Of a stretch of 64,000 nt of DNA, positions 8,483-16,842 are shown piece after piece. The notes below the pieces were generated by a model. It had not been told where the DNA came from. It saw only the letters and a program-made list of their open reading frames with translations, and searched no databases. How positions within the stretch are numbered: the first letter of the stretch is position 1; every line of letters begins with the position of its first letter. Origin of the DNA: Acetatifactor sp. (GTDB taxonomy: Bacteria > Bacillota > Clostridia > Lachnospirales > Lachnospiraceae); NCBI GenBank assembly GCA_016290775.1, contig JAEEVF010000009.1:1-64000 (forward strand), read 5' to 3'. A program made the translations under genes and the position numbers.

Positions 8483-8734
8483 ATGGAAGAAGACAAGAAG
8501 ATGCAACCTTTAGGAGATAATGCTCTGAATAACGTGGCTGGCGGTGATGCCAGCGCAGACCATCGGATTCCCGGGCAGGATCCTACATACAGATATTTCA
8601 AATGCCCAAAGTGTGGTAATGAATTTGGAGCTTATACATGGGGAACGAATAAGGTAACATGCCATGGGGTTCCTTGGCATACCTTTGATATCAAATCTGA
8701 TTACATGATCGAGTATCCTTTTAGCACAAATTAA
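8483..8734 (+). CDS. Small double-glycine-leader peptide with CxxC zinc-ribbon-like core
   Basis: An 83-residue protein. The first 21 residues (MEEDKKMQPLGDNALNNVAGG) match the bacteriocin/RiPP-type leader consensus, in which LxDxxLxxVxGG is cleaved after GG by C39-type peptidase exporters. The predicted core (62 residues) begins DASADHRIPGQDP, contains CPKCG and one more Cys, and is rich in Tyr and Trp. ATG 8483 is chosen for the strong AAGGAGGA about 10 bp upstream; an in-frame TTG at 8453 lies before that site. A TATAAT (8428-8433) lies upstream without a good -35. No maturation enzyme or C39 exporter is encoded nearby. It could instead be a plain zinc-ribbon protein that mimics the motif. 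Confidence 0.65.
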   Translation: MEEDKKMQPLGDNALNNVAGGDASADHRIPGQDPTYRYFKCPKCGNEFGAYTWGTNKVTCHGVPWHTFDIKSDYMIEYPFSTN

Positions 8735-8778
8735 GATATTTCGAAAGAAATCCTTAAGAATCATAGAAGGGGATGGTG

Positions 8779-8819
8779 AAACGGCCATGGGCATGATATA
8801 ATGTCCATGGTCGTTTTTT
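8779..8819 (+). terminator. Rho-independent terminator after the small peptide gene
   Basis: A stem AACGGCCATGG(G)CA with TG(T)CCATGGTCGTT encloses an AT-rich loop and runs into TTTTTT. The loop contains TATAAT (8797-8802), so the site may also contribute a -10 for the moxR gene downstream. Confidence 0.8.
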
Positions 8820-8860
8820 GCTGGAAATATAAATAAACAAGCGGCCAAGGGAAGGAAACT

Positions 8861-9817
8861 ATGGGGAACTTATTATATGATAACGCAATGGCCGTGATCG
8901 AAGAAGTGTCGAAGGTCGTTACGGGAAAAGATGATTGCATCAAAAAAGCCTTTGCGGCCGTGATCGCAGGGGGTCACATTCTGATCGAGGACGTGCCGGG
9001 CGTAGGTAAGACGACGCTCGCCTTGTCACTCTCTCGCGCCATGCGTCTTAAGCAAAACCGCGTGCAGTTCACGCCGGACGTCATGCCGTCGGACATTCTG
9101 GGATTTTCCATGTACAAAAAAGAGCAGAATACGTTTGAATATCATCCTGGCGCCATCGCCTGCAATCTGTTCCTTGCGGACGAGATCAACCGTACCTCGC
9201 CAAAGACGCAGTCTGCGCTTTTGGAAGTCATGGAGGAGGGCGCATGGACGGTGGACGGCGTAACCAGAAAGGTGGAGGATCCGTTCATTGTCATCGCAAC
9301 GCAAAACCCGAAGGGAAGCGCGGGAACGCAGCTTCTGCCGGAATCTCAGCTGGACCGTTTCATGATCTGCATGAGCATGGGCTATCCTGAGCTCCGGGAT
9401 GAGATCTTGATCGCGAAGGGCCGCAATCACGGCGTTTCTCCCGACAGTCTGCGGGACGTGATCGACGCAAAGGGTCTTGTCGCCATCAAAAATAAGGTGT
9501 CGGAGCAGTATGTGCACAATCACGTTTATGCATATATCGTAAAGCTTGTGCAGGCCACCAGGGAGAATCCCTACATCGAACTCGGCATCAGCCCGAGAGG
9601 CACCATCGCCTGCAGCCGCATGGCCATGGCTTGGTCGTTTTTGCAGGGCAGGGATTACGTGCTTCCTGAAGACGTGGAACAGGTCTTCCGCGACGTGGCC
9701 ATGCACCGCATTGTCATGAATACAAAAGCACGAGTGGCTAAGGTCAGTCGCGAGGACGTGCTGACGGAGATCCTTGGGAACGTGCGTCAGCCGGCTTCCT
9801 TCATGGAAAGGAGCTAA
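8861..9817 (+). CDS. MoxR-family AAA+ ATPase
   Basis: A 318-residue AAA+ ATPase with Walker A PGVGKTT (46-52), Walker B LFLADE (about 103-108), sensor 1 in ATQNP (146-150) and the C-terminal MoxR lid domain. MoxR proteins act as chaperone-like ATPases on partner complexes, typically with DUF58/vWA proteins. GGGAAGGAAA precedes the ATG. It is the first gene of a tight set with the DUF58 gene (2-bp gap) and the transglutaminase gene (1-bp gap), the widespread MoxR-DUF58-TgpA arrangement. Function in this organism is unknown but probably concerns the cell envelope. Confidence 0.93.
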   Translation: MGNLLYDNAMAVIEEVSKVVTGKDDCIKKAFAAVIAGGHILIEDVPGVGKTTLALSLSRAMRLKQNRVQFTPDVMPSDILGFSMYKKEQNTFEYHPGAIACNLFLADEINRTSPKTQSALLEVMEEGAWTVDGVTRKVEDPFIVIATQNPKGSAGTQLLPESQLDRFMICMSMGYPELRDEILIAKGRNHGVSPDSLRDVIDAKGLVAIKNKVSEQYVHNHVYAYIVKLVQATRENPYIELGISPRGTIACSRMAMAWSFLQGRDYVLPEDVEQVFRDVAMHRIVMNTKARVAKVSREDVLTEILGNVRQPASFMERS

Positions 9818-9819
9818 CA

Positions 9820-10881
9820 GTGCTTCGCTTTGTTTTGGTGCTTCCGATCGCTTTGGTCTTCTTATATTTGGCTTTGATTTTTGAAAGCATTGGCTTTGCG
9901 CTGCTGGGGTTCTCAGCAGTGGCTTTTGCCGTGCTTTCTTTTGTTTTCCTTTTGTACCTGCGCGGCAAGGTGAAGATGCGTCTTGTGATCCCGGCCAAGG
10001 TGGCAGACCGTGCGCAGGGCTTTACGATGCGGCTGGAGGTGTTGAACAAAGCCTTTTTGCCCATTGGAAAGCTTAAGGTCTTTGTGAAATACGGCGAGAG
10101 GACCCTCGACAAAAAAGAGAAAATGACGATCTGCCCCGAGGACGTTCCAAAAGGAGAAAGCGTGGAGCTTCGAAGGCTCTCCATCAGAGAGACGGGCTTT
10201 TACGAGTTTCAGATCAAGAGGTTTCGCGTGTACGATCCCTTCGGACTCTTTTATCTGACAAAGCGCGGAAAGAGCATTGCACACGCCATGATCCTGCCGG
10301 AGCTTAATGAGGTTCCGGTAAGGATCGGAGGAGGCGTCAAGCTTTTTTACGGGGAGTCGATGGAATATGATGACGACCAGCCCGGCATGGACGCAAGTGA
10401 GATCTTTGACGTGCGCGAGTTCCGCGACGGCGACAAGCTGCAGAGGATCCATTGGAAGCTAAGCGCAAGGATGGATGATCTGATGGTGAAGGAGGACTCG
10501 ATGCCGAAAGCCTGTGCCGTTGTTTTATTTTTCCCAGAAGGGAGCATTTATGAAAACGGCGGGCTGGATTACCTTGCGTCCCTCTCCTATACGCTGATGG
10601 ACGCAAAGATTGCGCATTACGCCTCCTGGCAATCCCAGTCTCGAAATGACGTAGTGAGAATGCGCATACAGGACGAGGAAAGCTTTTACGAGGCGATCAC
10701 GACCTACATGCAGGATGTTTCGGTCAAGCTCGTGGACGGCGGTCTGGAGCGATATAAAGAGAAATATAAGGGCGAGCGGTACCTTCACAGCGTGCTTGTG
10801 GACGGCGAGGGGACGCTTTGGCTGGATGGAGAAGACTTGGGAAAGGCAAAAGCATTCCGCGAGGAACTGTTTTTGAGATAA
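9820..10881 (+). CDS. DUF58 membrane-anchored protein
   Basis: A 353-residue protein. Two N-terminal hydrophobic helices (about 1-47) are followed by an Ig-like beta region and the DUF58 signature FDVREFRDGDKLQRIHWKLSAR (about 197-217; key residues R199, D204, H211, W212). DUF58 proteins are usually partners or substrates of MoxR ATPases. The start is GTG 9820, three bases after the moxR stop and preceded by AAAGGAGC. The C-terminal part lacks an obvious vWA MIDAS motif. Its role is inferred from the conserved neighbourhood. Confidence 0.88.
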   Translation: MLRFVLVLPIALVFLYLALIFESIGFALLGFSAVAFAVLSFVFLLYLRGKVKMRLVIPAKVADRAQGFTMRLEVLNKAFLPIGKLKVFVKYGERTLDKKEKMTICPEDVPKGESVELRRLSIRETGFYEFQIKRFRVYDPFGLFYLTKRGKSIAHAMILPELNEVPVRIGGGVKLFYGESMEYDDDQPGMDASEIFDVREFRDGDKLQRIHWKLSARMDDLMVKEDSMPKACAVVLFFPEGSIYENGGLDYLASLSYTLMDAKIAHYASWQSQSRNDVVRMRIQDEESFYEAITTYMQDVSVKLVDGGLERYKEKYKGERYLHSVLVDGEGTLWLDGEDLGKAKAFREELFLR

Positions 10882-10882
10882 C

Positions 10883-13504
10883 ATGAAGACAAAGAAATCC
10901 GTACAATGGGAAAAAGTAAATAGGCTTCCGGATACGGAATGGAAGGGCCTGTTGGCAGGAGCGGCGTGGGAAAGCGCCGGCATCGTGTTGCTGCTTTTAG
11001 CGTCTGTTTTTACGCTGTTCCAACTGCCCGGAGAAATGTATATTTCCCGAGGTCACGTGCTTGCACTCATTGTCAGCGTGGCATGTGTGGTGTTCCTTCG
11101 GGAGGTACTCTTGCTAAGGCTCCTTGATGCCGTGCAGAAGAAAAAGCTTGCAATGCTTCTTCGCATTGTCGTCATGGCAGCGGTTGCGCTTCTTGTGGCC
11201 GGGATCCTTTGGCGTTACGGGAAGGTCCATTTTGACGAGCTGGAGGATGGCTTCCTCGCCTTTGCCAAGAATTACTGTGAGGACTATAACCTCACTTTTC
11301 AAAAGAACGTTGTCATATCGGGAGGAGACGAGGACGAGGTTTCCATCTTCTTTTGCTTTGCGGCGCTCTGCATTTTTACGGTTCTTTTTGGACTTTCGCC
11401 CATGGGCAGAAGGAAGTATTTGTTCCTTATGCCGCCCATCTCCATGTTCGCCTTTATCATGTATGTTGGAAAGACGCCAAAGTGGAGCGTGATCTGTCTT
11501 GTCCTTGCAGGCGCCCTGATGATCCACAGGAGCTGGAGAAAAAAGGGATATTATAAGAGCAATGCCATCGTGATCGCGGCCGCCGTGGGGCTTCTTTTAC
11601 TTGTCGGCGTGATATACCAGCCCGCGGCGAGGCAAGTCCTTTCGCACTCTCGGGAGGTCAAAGCCTTCGAGGCAAAGCTGGAAACCAACGTAAAACACTT
11701 TTTCACCAGCTTTTCCGCGCCGAGGGGCAGGGGTGCGGACAAGTCCGTATCAAACAACGCCCCGAAGTATCGGGATGAAAAGATTCTGACGATCCGTCTC
11801 GACCATGCGCCGGAGGGAAATCTGTATCTGCAGGAATATTACGGAGAACGCTATGACCACGGCTTATGGACCACAACGCTGGAGGATTTTTCCACCTTCT
11901 GCGCCCAGGAGGGGATCAATGAAGCCATGGCGACCAATTCCCTGTCCAGCTCCGTGTATCGCTGCTTTTCCCAAGAGGATTATGAACAAGTGCTTCGGGA
12001 TAAGGGCAGACCGCTTTCCGATGCGAAACAGCACTTTGTTTCACAGTTTGAAATCCAGTACAAGAACAGGAACGCCGGGTCAATGCTGCTGCCTTACGGG
12101 ACAAACGTTGCAGGGAATCCCGAGGTGGTCTTTACGGGGAGTACGGTCCCGCAGAAAAGGGCCGGAACGCGTAAGGTCACCTTTGAAGGCTGGAACAGCA
12201 GCGAGCTGGATCCACTGTCCCTGACCTATGGTAAGACGCAGGTCATAAATCAAAGGTCCGAAGAAGAAAAAACATTTTGGAACGCTTATAACGTCTATGT
12301 CAGACAGCAGTATCTCGAATATCCGTCGTTTTTGGAAAAAATCGCAAATTATGAATATTATTTTTCCACCATGGGCGGCGTACAATACGATTCTAGAATC
12401 AGCGTCATAATCCCGGATGATCAGCAGTATTCGGTCGAATATAAGTTGACCGATATGATCGCGGAAGAGCTGGAAAGGAAAGGGATTTCCATAGAAGAGA
12501 TCAATTTTGAGCTTGCCACCTCCAGTGCAAGCAACTCAAAAAGGATCTCCCATGCGGAACAGCTCCAGTGGATCATGACAAATGGGAATTCCGTTTATAG
12601 CTGGGACCTGGATCCCTTGGGAGAGGATGAGGATCCCATCGAGTACTTCCTGAACCATCCAAGGAAAGGATATTGTACGCATTATGCATCCGCGGCAACG
12701 CTTCTTCTTCGGAGCGTTGGCGTGCCTGCGCGGTACGTCACGGGCTACATTGTGAATGCGGCATCCTTTGAGAAGCAAAAGGATGGAAGCTACGAGGCAC
12801 AGGTGATCGACCGAAACGGCCATGCCTGGGTGGAGATTTATCTGGACGACATTGGCTGGGTGCCCTTTGAAATGACGCCGGGCTATGAAAGCACGGGCGA
12901 GGCGATCCCTACCAGCAAGGAGATGGAAGAGGCAAGGCGTGAGGAGGAGAGCACCAGACAGTCTCAGGAAGCATCCAGTGAGGCAACGCCGAATCCGGAG
13001 GTAGTTTCGACGCCGGATCCTACGGAGGAGCCTGCGGTTACGCCCACGGAGCTGCCCGCGGCGGAAAAGCCAAAGGACAAAAAGGTCGGAGAATCCGACA
13101 CGGAGGATGGCGGCGACCAGAATGGCAGCTTACGCAAACCCTCCGCGGGACTTGTGATCGCAGGGATCGTCATAGCCCTCGCACTCATAGGACTCGCTAC
13201 CTTCCTTGCGCGGAAAAGAGCCTCGGCAAGAAAGCTTGAGAGGGCGCTGAAGGGAAGGTATTTCAAGGTGGCCGTGGTCATCATGAACGGACGCATCTAC
13301 AGGAAGCTTCGCCGCAAGCGGATGATCAAAACGCCCTGCCGCACGGATGCGGAATATGAAACAGCGCTCCGCTCCGCATTTGGCGCGGAAAACGAAGCAC
13401 TGATCGGTCAATATATGCGTGTCGTAAAGGCGGCTGCCTTCTCGGGAGGGTCGATCTCCAAGGAGGATTGCCAGATTGTACGGAAAATTTACCAAATGCT
13501 TTAA
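10883..13504 (+). CDS. Membrane transglutaminase-like protein (TgpA-like)
   Basis: An 873-residue protein. About six N-terminal transmembrane helices (to about residue 255) are followed by a large extracytoplasmic region with a transglutaminase core: Cys598 in GYCTHYASAA and His647 in NGHAWVEIY. The usual third acid falls at Glu663 in GWVPFEMTPG, where Asp is more common. A Pro/Thr/Glu-rich linker (about 690-750), one transmembrane helix (about 753-773) and a cytoplasmic tail of about 100 residues complete it. This resembles TgpA/DUF3488-type proteins encoded with MoxR and DUF58. The catalysed reaction (peptide crosslinking or proteolysis) is not known. It is the last gene before the internal promoter at 13508. 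Confidence 0.88.
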   Translation: MKTKKSVQWEKVNRLPDTEWKGLLAGAAWESAGIVLLLLASVFTLFQLPGEMYISRGHVLALIVSVACVVFLREVLLLRLLDAVQKKKLAMLLRIVVMAAVALLVAGILWRYGKVHFDELEDGFLAFAKNYCEDYNLTFQKNVVISGGDEDEVSIFFCFAALCIFTVLFGLSPMGRRKYLFLMPPISMFAFIMYVGKTPKWSVICLVLAGALMIHRSWRKKGYYKSNAIVIAAAVGLLLLVGVIYQPAARQVLSHSREVKAFEAKLETNVKHFFTSFSAPRGRGADKSVSNNAPKYRDEKILTIRLDHAPEGNLYLQEYYGERYDHGLWTTTLEDFSTFCAQEGINEAMATNSLSSSVYRCFSQEDYEQVLRDKGRPLSDAKQHFVSQFEIQYKNRNAGSMLLPYGTNVAGNPEVVFTGSTVPQKRAGTRKVTFEGWNSSELDPLSLTYGKTQVINQRSEEEKTFWNAYNVYVRQQYLEYPSFLEKIANYEYYFSTMGGVQYDSRISVIIPDDQQYSVEYKLTDMIAEELERKGISIEEINFELATSSASNSKRISHAEQLQWIMTNGNSVYSWDLDPLGEDEDPIEYFLNHPRKGYCTHYASAATLLLRSVGVPARYVTGYIVNAASFEKQKDGSYEAQVIDRNGHAWVEIYLDDIGWVPFEMTPGYESTGEAIPTSKEMEEARREEESTRQSQEASSEATPNPEVVSTPDPTEEPAVTPTELPAAEKPKDKKVGESDTEDGGDQNGSLRKPSAGLVIAGIVIALALIGLATFLARKRASARKLERALKGRYFKVAVVIMNGRIYRKLRRKRMIKTPCRTDAEYETALRSAFGAENEALIGQYMRVVKAAAFSGGSISKEDCQIVRKIYQML

Positions 13505-13507
13505 GAA

Positions 13508-13536
13508 TTGTCAGAAAAAAAGTTTCGTGATATAAT
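13508..13536 (+). promoter_or_regulatory. Promoter for the ExbB/ExbD-like operon
   Basis: TTGTCA (13508-13513) and TATAAT (13531-13536) have a 17-bp spacer and begin 4 bp after the transglutaminase stop. The seven downstream genes can therefore be transcribed separately from the MoxR set. Confidence 0.75.
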
Positions 13537-13586
13537 AGAATGGCGAAGGTATCGAAATCACCTAAAACATTTGGGAGGATACGAAA

Positions 13587-14129
13587 ATGGCATTTATCAA
13601 TTTCATGGGGAAGTATATGAACTGGATCATCATCATCGGCGGCGTGGCAGTGCTCTTTTTCCTGATCAAGAACTATGTCAAGCTGTATAATAAAAAGAGC
13701 TTTATTCATGATGCCATGCATCGGAAGAATAAGGAATCTTACATCAATGCGAACACTGGTGAGGTGGAAGAGAGGGAGATCAAGGAGGCCGTAACGCCTG
13801 ATACCATTCGGGATTATGAAAAATCCTTTAACGAGGTGGTTTCGGGTTATAACGCCTGCGTGCAGTTCATCCCGCTGTTTCCCCTGCTCGGAATCTTGGG
13901 TACGGTTGCAGGCCTTGTGTTCCAGGTGAAGTCACAGAATCTCGATGAGATGTTTAACTCCCTCGACATGGCACTCACCTCCACCTTCTGTGGTTTGATC
14001 GTGACCATCATCCTGAAGATCGTCGCTACCATTTCCGCGAAGCTGATCGAGGATACGGAGATCGTTCTGGATGATTACGACAAGAAGATCGACAACTCCG
14101 TGAAGCTCGGCAACATCACTTCGGAGTAA
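13587..14129 (+). CDS. MotA/TolQ/ExbB-family proton-channel protein
   Basis: A 180-residue protein with three predicted transmembrane helices: about 12-30, 93-112 (FIPLFPLLGILGTVAGLVF) and 130-150 (LTSTFCGLIVTIILKIV). The LLGILGTVAGL and ALTSTFCGL elements match the conserved GLLGTVxG and ALxxTxxGL motifs of ExbB/TolQ/MotA, which build the pentameric ring of proton-driven motors. It is shorter than E. coli ExbB. GGGAGGA lies at good spacing before the ATG. The next gene encodes the ExbD-like partner, 27 bp downstream. In monoderm bacteria the usual TonB/Tol outer-membrane role is excluded, so the energised process is unknown. Confidence 0.85.
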   Translation: MAFINFMGKYMNWIIIIGGVAVLFFLIKNYVKLYNKKSFIHDAMHRKNKESYINANTGEVEEREIKEAVTPDTIRDYEKSFNEVVSGYNACVQFIPLFPLLGILGTVAGLVFQVKSQNLDEMFNSLDMALTSTFCGLIVTIILKIVATISAKLIEDTEIVLDDYDKKIDNSVKLGNITSE

Positions 14130-14156
14130 GCAGGCGAAGCATCTGGAGGGAAAAAC

Positions 14157-14720
14157 ATGAAGAGAAGACATCGGGCGAAATCAGACATATTGATCGACCT
14201 GACCTCCCTTTTGGACGTCATCTTCATTGTGCTTCTGGTCGTGATCGGACGGCAGATGACGTTGACGGATAAGCAGGCGGAGCAGGTCAAGGCAAGCGTG
14301 GCCGTGGAGGAAGCAACTGCACAGGCCGAAGTGGCGCATGCGAAATATCAGTTGTATCTGGATCAGTTGGACACGGCGGACACCTTGAATCAGATGGTGT
14401 GTGCCCTGACCGTTTATTGTTATTACAATGAAAATGACGTGACGGAGCGATACGTGGAGATCCTAAAGAAGGGCGATGCGGAGCCGACGGTGATCACGAT
14501 GCGCGGAGAAGACGTTTCGAGTAAGCTGAGTGAGGTCAAGGCCACCATCATTGAGTATGTGCAGGACAATCACGACTTCCCCGTGATCCTTTCGTTGAAC
14601 GAAGGGGATGAAAAGATTCTTTACCGCGACGAGAAGGCGATCAAAAATATTTTCGAAGAATTATCGGAAGACAAAGAGTATCCTAACGTGTACGTAAAGT
14701 ACGGTAAGTACGTCAAGTAA
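14157..14720 (+). CDS. ExbD/TolR-like protein
   Basis: A 187-residue protein with a short basic cytoplasmic N-terminus and a single transmembrane helix IDLTSLLDVIFIVLLVVIG. This helix holds Asp20 at the place of the proton-carrying Asp of ExbD/TolR. A predicted coiled segment (about 40-80) and an extracytoplasmic domain of about 100 residues follow. With the upstream ExbB-like protein it should form a 5:2-type ion-driven stator. The peptidoglycan-binding or partner-binding surface cannot be read from sequence. GGAGGG precedes the ATG. Confidence 0.82.
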   Translation: MKRRHRAKSDILIDLTSLLDVIFIVLLVVIGRQMTLTDKQAEQVKASVAVEEATAQAEVAHAKYQLYLDQLDTADTLNQMVCALTVYCYYNENDVTERYVEILKKGDAEPTVITMRGEDVSSKLSEVKATIIEYVQDNHDFPVILSLNEGDEKILYRDEKAIKNIFEELSEDKEYPNVYVKYGKYVK

Positions 14721-14755
14721 CCCGCAACTGGCACAAAAATAGGGGGTAACCGCCT

Positions 14756-15361
14756 ATGATAGGGATCTTATTAATGATAGTGGGCGTGATCTTTGCTCTC
14801 ATAGGATTCTTTATTTTGCTTGCGCTGATGTTCGAGCCCGTGTATAGCATGTACATGGTCATTTTCCGGCGTAAGGATGACTATGTTTACTACGAGACAA
14901 AGCCCGGCAAGGCGCTCCTGCAAAGAAACAAAAAGAGTCTGCGCGGATCAGGCTTCTTTTTCCTGATCGTCGGCATCCTGTTCATTGTGGCCGGGTGGTT
15001 TATTAAGTTTGGCCCGAGAGGCACGGATTCCCTGTTTTCCAAGCAGGTGGAGAGCGGCACCGGCAAGGGAGATGCCGAGGTCCAGAACATTCTCAGGGAA
15101 TCGATCAACGACGCGGGGAATTTCGTGGACGCGAACGGCGGAGAGCATTATGGCTATGTGATCGTGACGGGGGAGACCGTTACCTACCGCGACGAATTCA
15201 AGGGAAACATTGAGGAATTTGAGAATTTTGTCAAGCAAATGAACGGAAAGCAGGAGCTTTATTTGGTGGACGAATTCGCCTCCGCAAAGACTTATCGTGA
15301 GGTAGTGCAAATTCTAAAGGATTATGGCATGAGATTTGATGATGAGGATGACGAAAAATGA
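14756..15361 (+). CDS. Two-span membrane protein with putative ExbD-like C-terminal domain
   Basis: A 201-residue protein. Helices at about 3-27 and 62-81 flank a basic cytoplasmic loop. After the second helix the extracytoplasmic part ends in a beta-alpha-beta-alpha pattern (YVIVTGETVTYRDEF, then a helix, then ELYLVDEFAS, then KTYREVVQILKDYGM). This is the order of elements in the ExbD/TolR periplasmic domain, including the acidic strand end followed by a Y-x-x-V-V helix. The resemblance is my reading of the sequence, not a search result. It sits 35 bp behind the ExbD-like gene and overlaps the next start by ATGA. Confidence 0.6.
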   Translation: MIGILLMIVGVIFALIGFFILLALMFEPVYSMYMVIFRRKDDYVYYETKPGKALLQRNKKSLRGSGFFFLIVGILFIVAGWFIKFGPRGTDSLFSKQVESGTGKGDAEVQNILRESINDAGNFVDANGGEHYGYVIVTGETVTYRDEFKGNIEEFENFVKQMNGKQELYLVDEFASAKTYREVVQILKDYGMRFDDEDDEK

Positions 15362-15798
15362 GGATACGAGCAAAAGGTAAACTGCTTCTTTTGGCCTGCA
15401 TCTTCTTCGTATTTTCAGTTGGATTTGCGGGCACGGAATCGGTGAAGATTTTAGATGAGCCGATCCCGCTGATCGATCTGAACGCGGCCATCAAAGACGC
15501 AAAGTATGGACAAAACGGAAATGAATCTCACCAGGACGGGGATGATCCCTCCAAGGCCTCAGAGCAGCAATATCCGGGCAAGGAGATCAAGATCCGCGTG
15601 CGCGGCGAAGCATGCTGGCTTGGTGAAAACAGACTGTTCTCCTTAAGCCCCTTAAGAGAGAGGATCGTCAAGAGCTACAAGACGGGTGATAAGGTCATCC
15701 TGGAGGATGATTTCGCCGAGTCGCATTACTACAAAGAAATCCTTGCGATCTTAGAGCAGCTGAACGAGGAAAAGGGAATTCCATTCTTTGAGAAATAG
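15358..15798 (+). CDS. Secreted or anchored protein with putative ExbD-like domain
   Basis: A 146-residue protein with a signal peptide or N-terminal anchor (RAKGKLLLLACIFFVFSVGFAG) and a low-complexity spacer. The C-terminal domain reads KEIKIRVRGEACWLG, then an Lx-rich helix (LSPLRERIVKSY), then DKVILEDDFAES, then HYYKEILAILEQLNEEKG. That is again the strand-helix-strand-helix order of ExbD/TolR periplasmic domains, now without the proton-channel helix. It overlaps the preceding gene by 4 bp (ATGA). Together with the two genes before it, this makes three ExbD-like extracytoplasmic domains in a row. Confidence 0.55.
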   Translation: MRIRAKGKLLLLACIFFVFSVGFAGTESVKILDEPIPLIDLNAAIKDAKYGQNGNESHQDGDDPSKASEQQYPGKEIKIRVRGEACWLGENRLFSLSPLRERIVKSYKTGDKVILEDDFAESHYYKEILAILEQLNEEKGIPFFEK

Positions 15799-15814
15799 AA
15801 ATGGCGGTGGAAAC

Positions 15815-16819
15815 GTGAAGAATAGAAGAAAAATTTGTATTTTTCTCGCACTTGTCCTGACATACGTAACGATGACTGCCTCATTGCCGCTGTCTTTTAA
15901 AGAGATGGCGTTAGACACGGAAAAAAACGTGGTCTATCAAAACGAGAGCGCAGAGGTTTTTCTGATCAAAGCAAAGGCGAGCAAGGACAAGGCGAAGGAG
16001 CTGTATCATAAACAGAACTTCGTGATCTTCGGAAAGGTGAAGTCCAGGGACACCTCGAAAAAGCAATTCCAGCTTGGCATCGTGAGGGACCGGATCTCCA
16101 ATGACACGCTGACCTGCAAATGGTCTGCGGCCACGGTGACGGATGCGGTTGCGGAGCTTCGAGGCGGCGACGTCGTAAAGGTGTACGGAGAGCTGAGCGT
16201 TGGGGCCCTGAACGGCAAATGGACCATGTCAGTTGACAAGGTTGAAAAGACCTTTGCAACCACCATATCGGACACGGCGTTTTCCGCGCTGAGCGGTAGA
16301 ACGATCGATGAGGCGGAATGCGAGACGCGCACCCTGAATGACGGCAAGATCAAGTTCTACGTTCCCAAGGAATGGAAGAGCGTTGAGAAGAACATCATCG
16401 ACAACAACCTTGGAACCATGGAGGGCTATCAGTACCGCCTGAACGAGATCGACCAGCATTCCATCAAGCCGGAGAGCTTGTTCGTATGCTATTTCAGCAA
16501 TGAGCAAAAGCTCCTGCGCACCAGTGATAAGGGCCGCACGGAAGCGATCGAGCAGGAGATCATCAAGAACATCTGTCCTGAAAAGGATCTGCTCGGCAAT
16601 ATCAAGACTCCGAAGAGAACGCAGAAAAAGAAGACCTATTACGACGCGGAATATCACTACTATCAGGAAGAGTTCAAGTCTGAAGGCGGCCAGTCCTATC
16701 GCGCCGAATTTATCTTCCAGCCTGACGGCACCAACGGGTTTATCGTCTATCTCTATGTCTATCTCGAAAAGGATCACTTGGACGACGTGATGATCTTCCT
16801 TCGCATGGTGGAACCATAA
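15815..16819 (+). CDS. Secreted protein with OB-fold-like domain
   Basis: A 334-residue protein starting at GTG 15815 (signal peptide KNRRKICIFLALVLTYVTMTA). An in-frame TTG at 15788 would overlap the previous gene and add a non-hydrophobic extension. Residues about 65-140 (VIFGKVKSRD ... GGDVVKVYGEL ... WTMSVDKVEK) look like the five-strand OB fold of tRNA_anti-like domains found in envelope proteins. The remaining about 200 residues are an alpha/beta domain (YVPKEWKSVEKN ... IFLRMVEP) that I do not recognise. It is the fourth gene behind the ExbB-like promoter, 16 bp after its neighbour. Confidence 0.65.
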   Translation: MKNRRKICIFLALVLTYVTMTASLPLSFKEMALDTEKNVVYQNESAEVFLIKAKASKDKAKELYHKQNFVIFGKVKSRDTSKKQFQLGIVRDRISNDTLTCKWSAATVTDAVAELRGGDVVKVYGELSVGALNGKWTMSVDKVEKTFATTISDTAFSALSGRTIDEAECETRTLNDGKIKFYVPKEWKSVEKNIIDNNLGTMEGYQYRLNEIDQHSIKPESLFVCYFSNEQKLLRTSDKGRTEAIEQEIIKNICPEKDLLGNIKTPKRTQKKKTYYDAEYHYYQEEFKSEGGQSYRAEFIFQPDGTNGFIVYLYVYLEKDHLDDVMIFLRMVEP

Positions 16820-16842
16820 CGGCGGCGCCGCAAGGAGAGTAA

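Noticed and set aside
9026..9706. A 226-codon minus-strand frame inside the moxR gene
   Set aside because: It lies fully antisense to a gene with all MoxR motifs, has no ribosome site and encodes no recognisable protein. Similar long shadows exist at 6875-7474, 48334-49026 and 60018-61061.
8861..15798. MoxR plus ExbB/MotA-like genes as a Zorya-like or other anti-phage system
   Set aside because: There are no helicase, nuclease or MotB-OmpA-type genes. DUF58, transglutaminase and lipoprotein neighbours point to the envelope. Kept only as a remote alternative.
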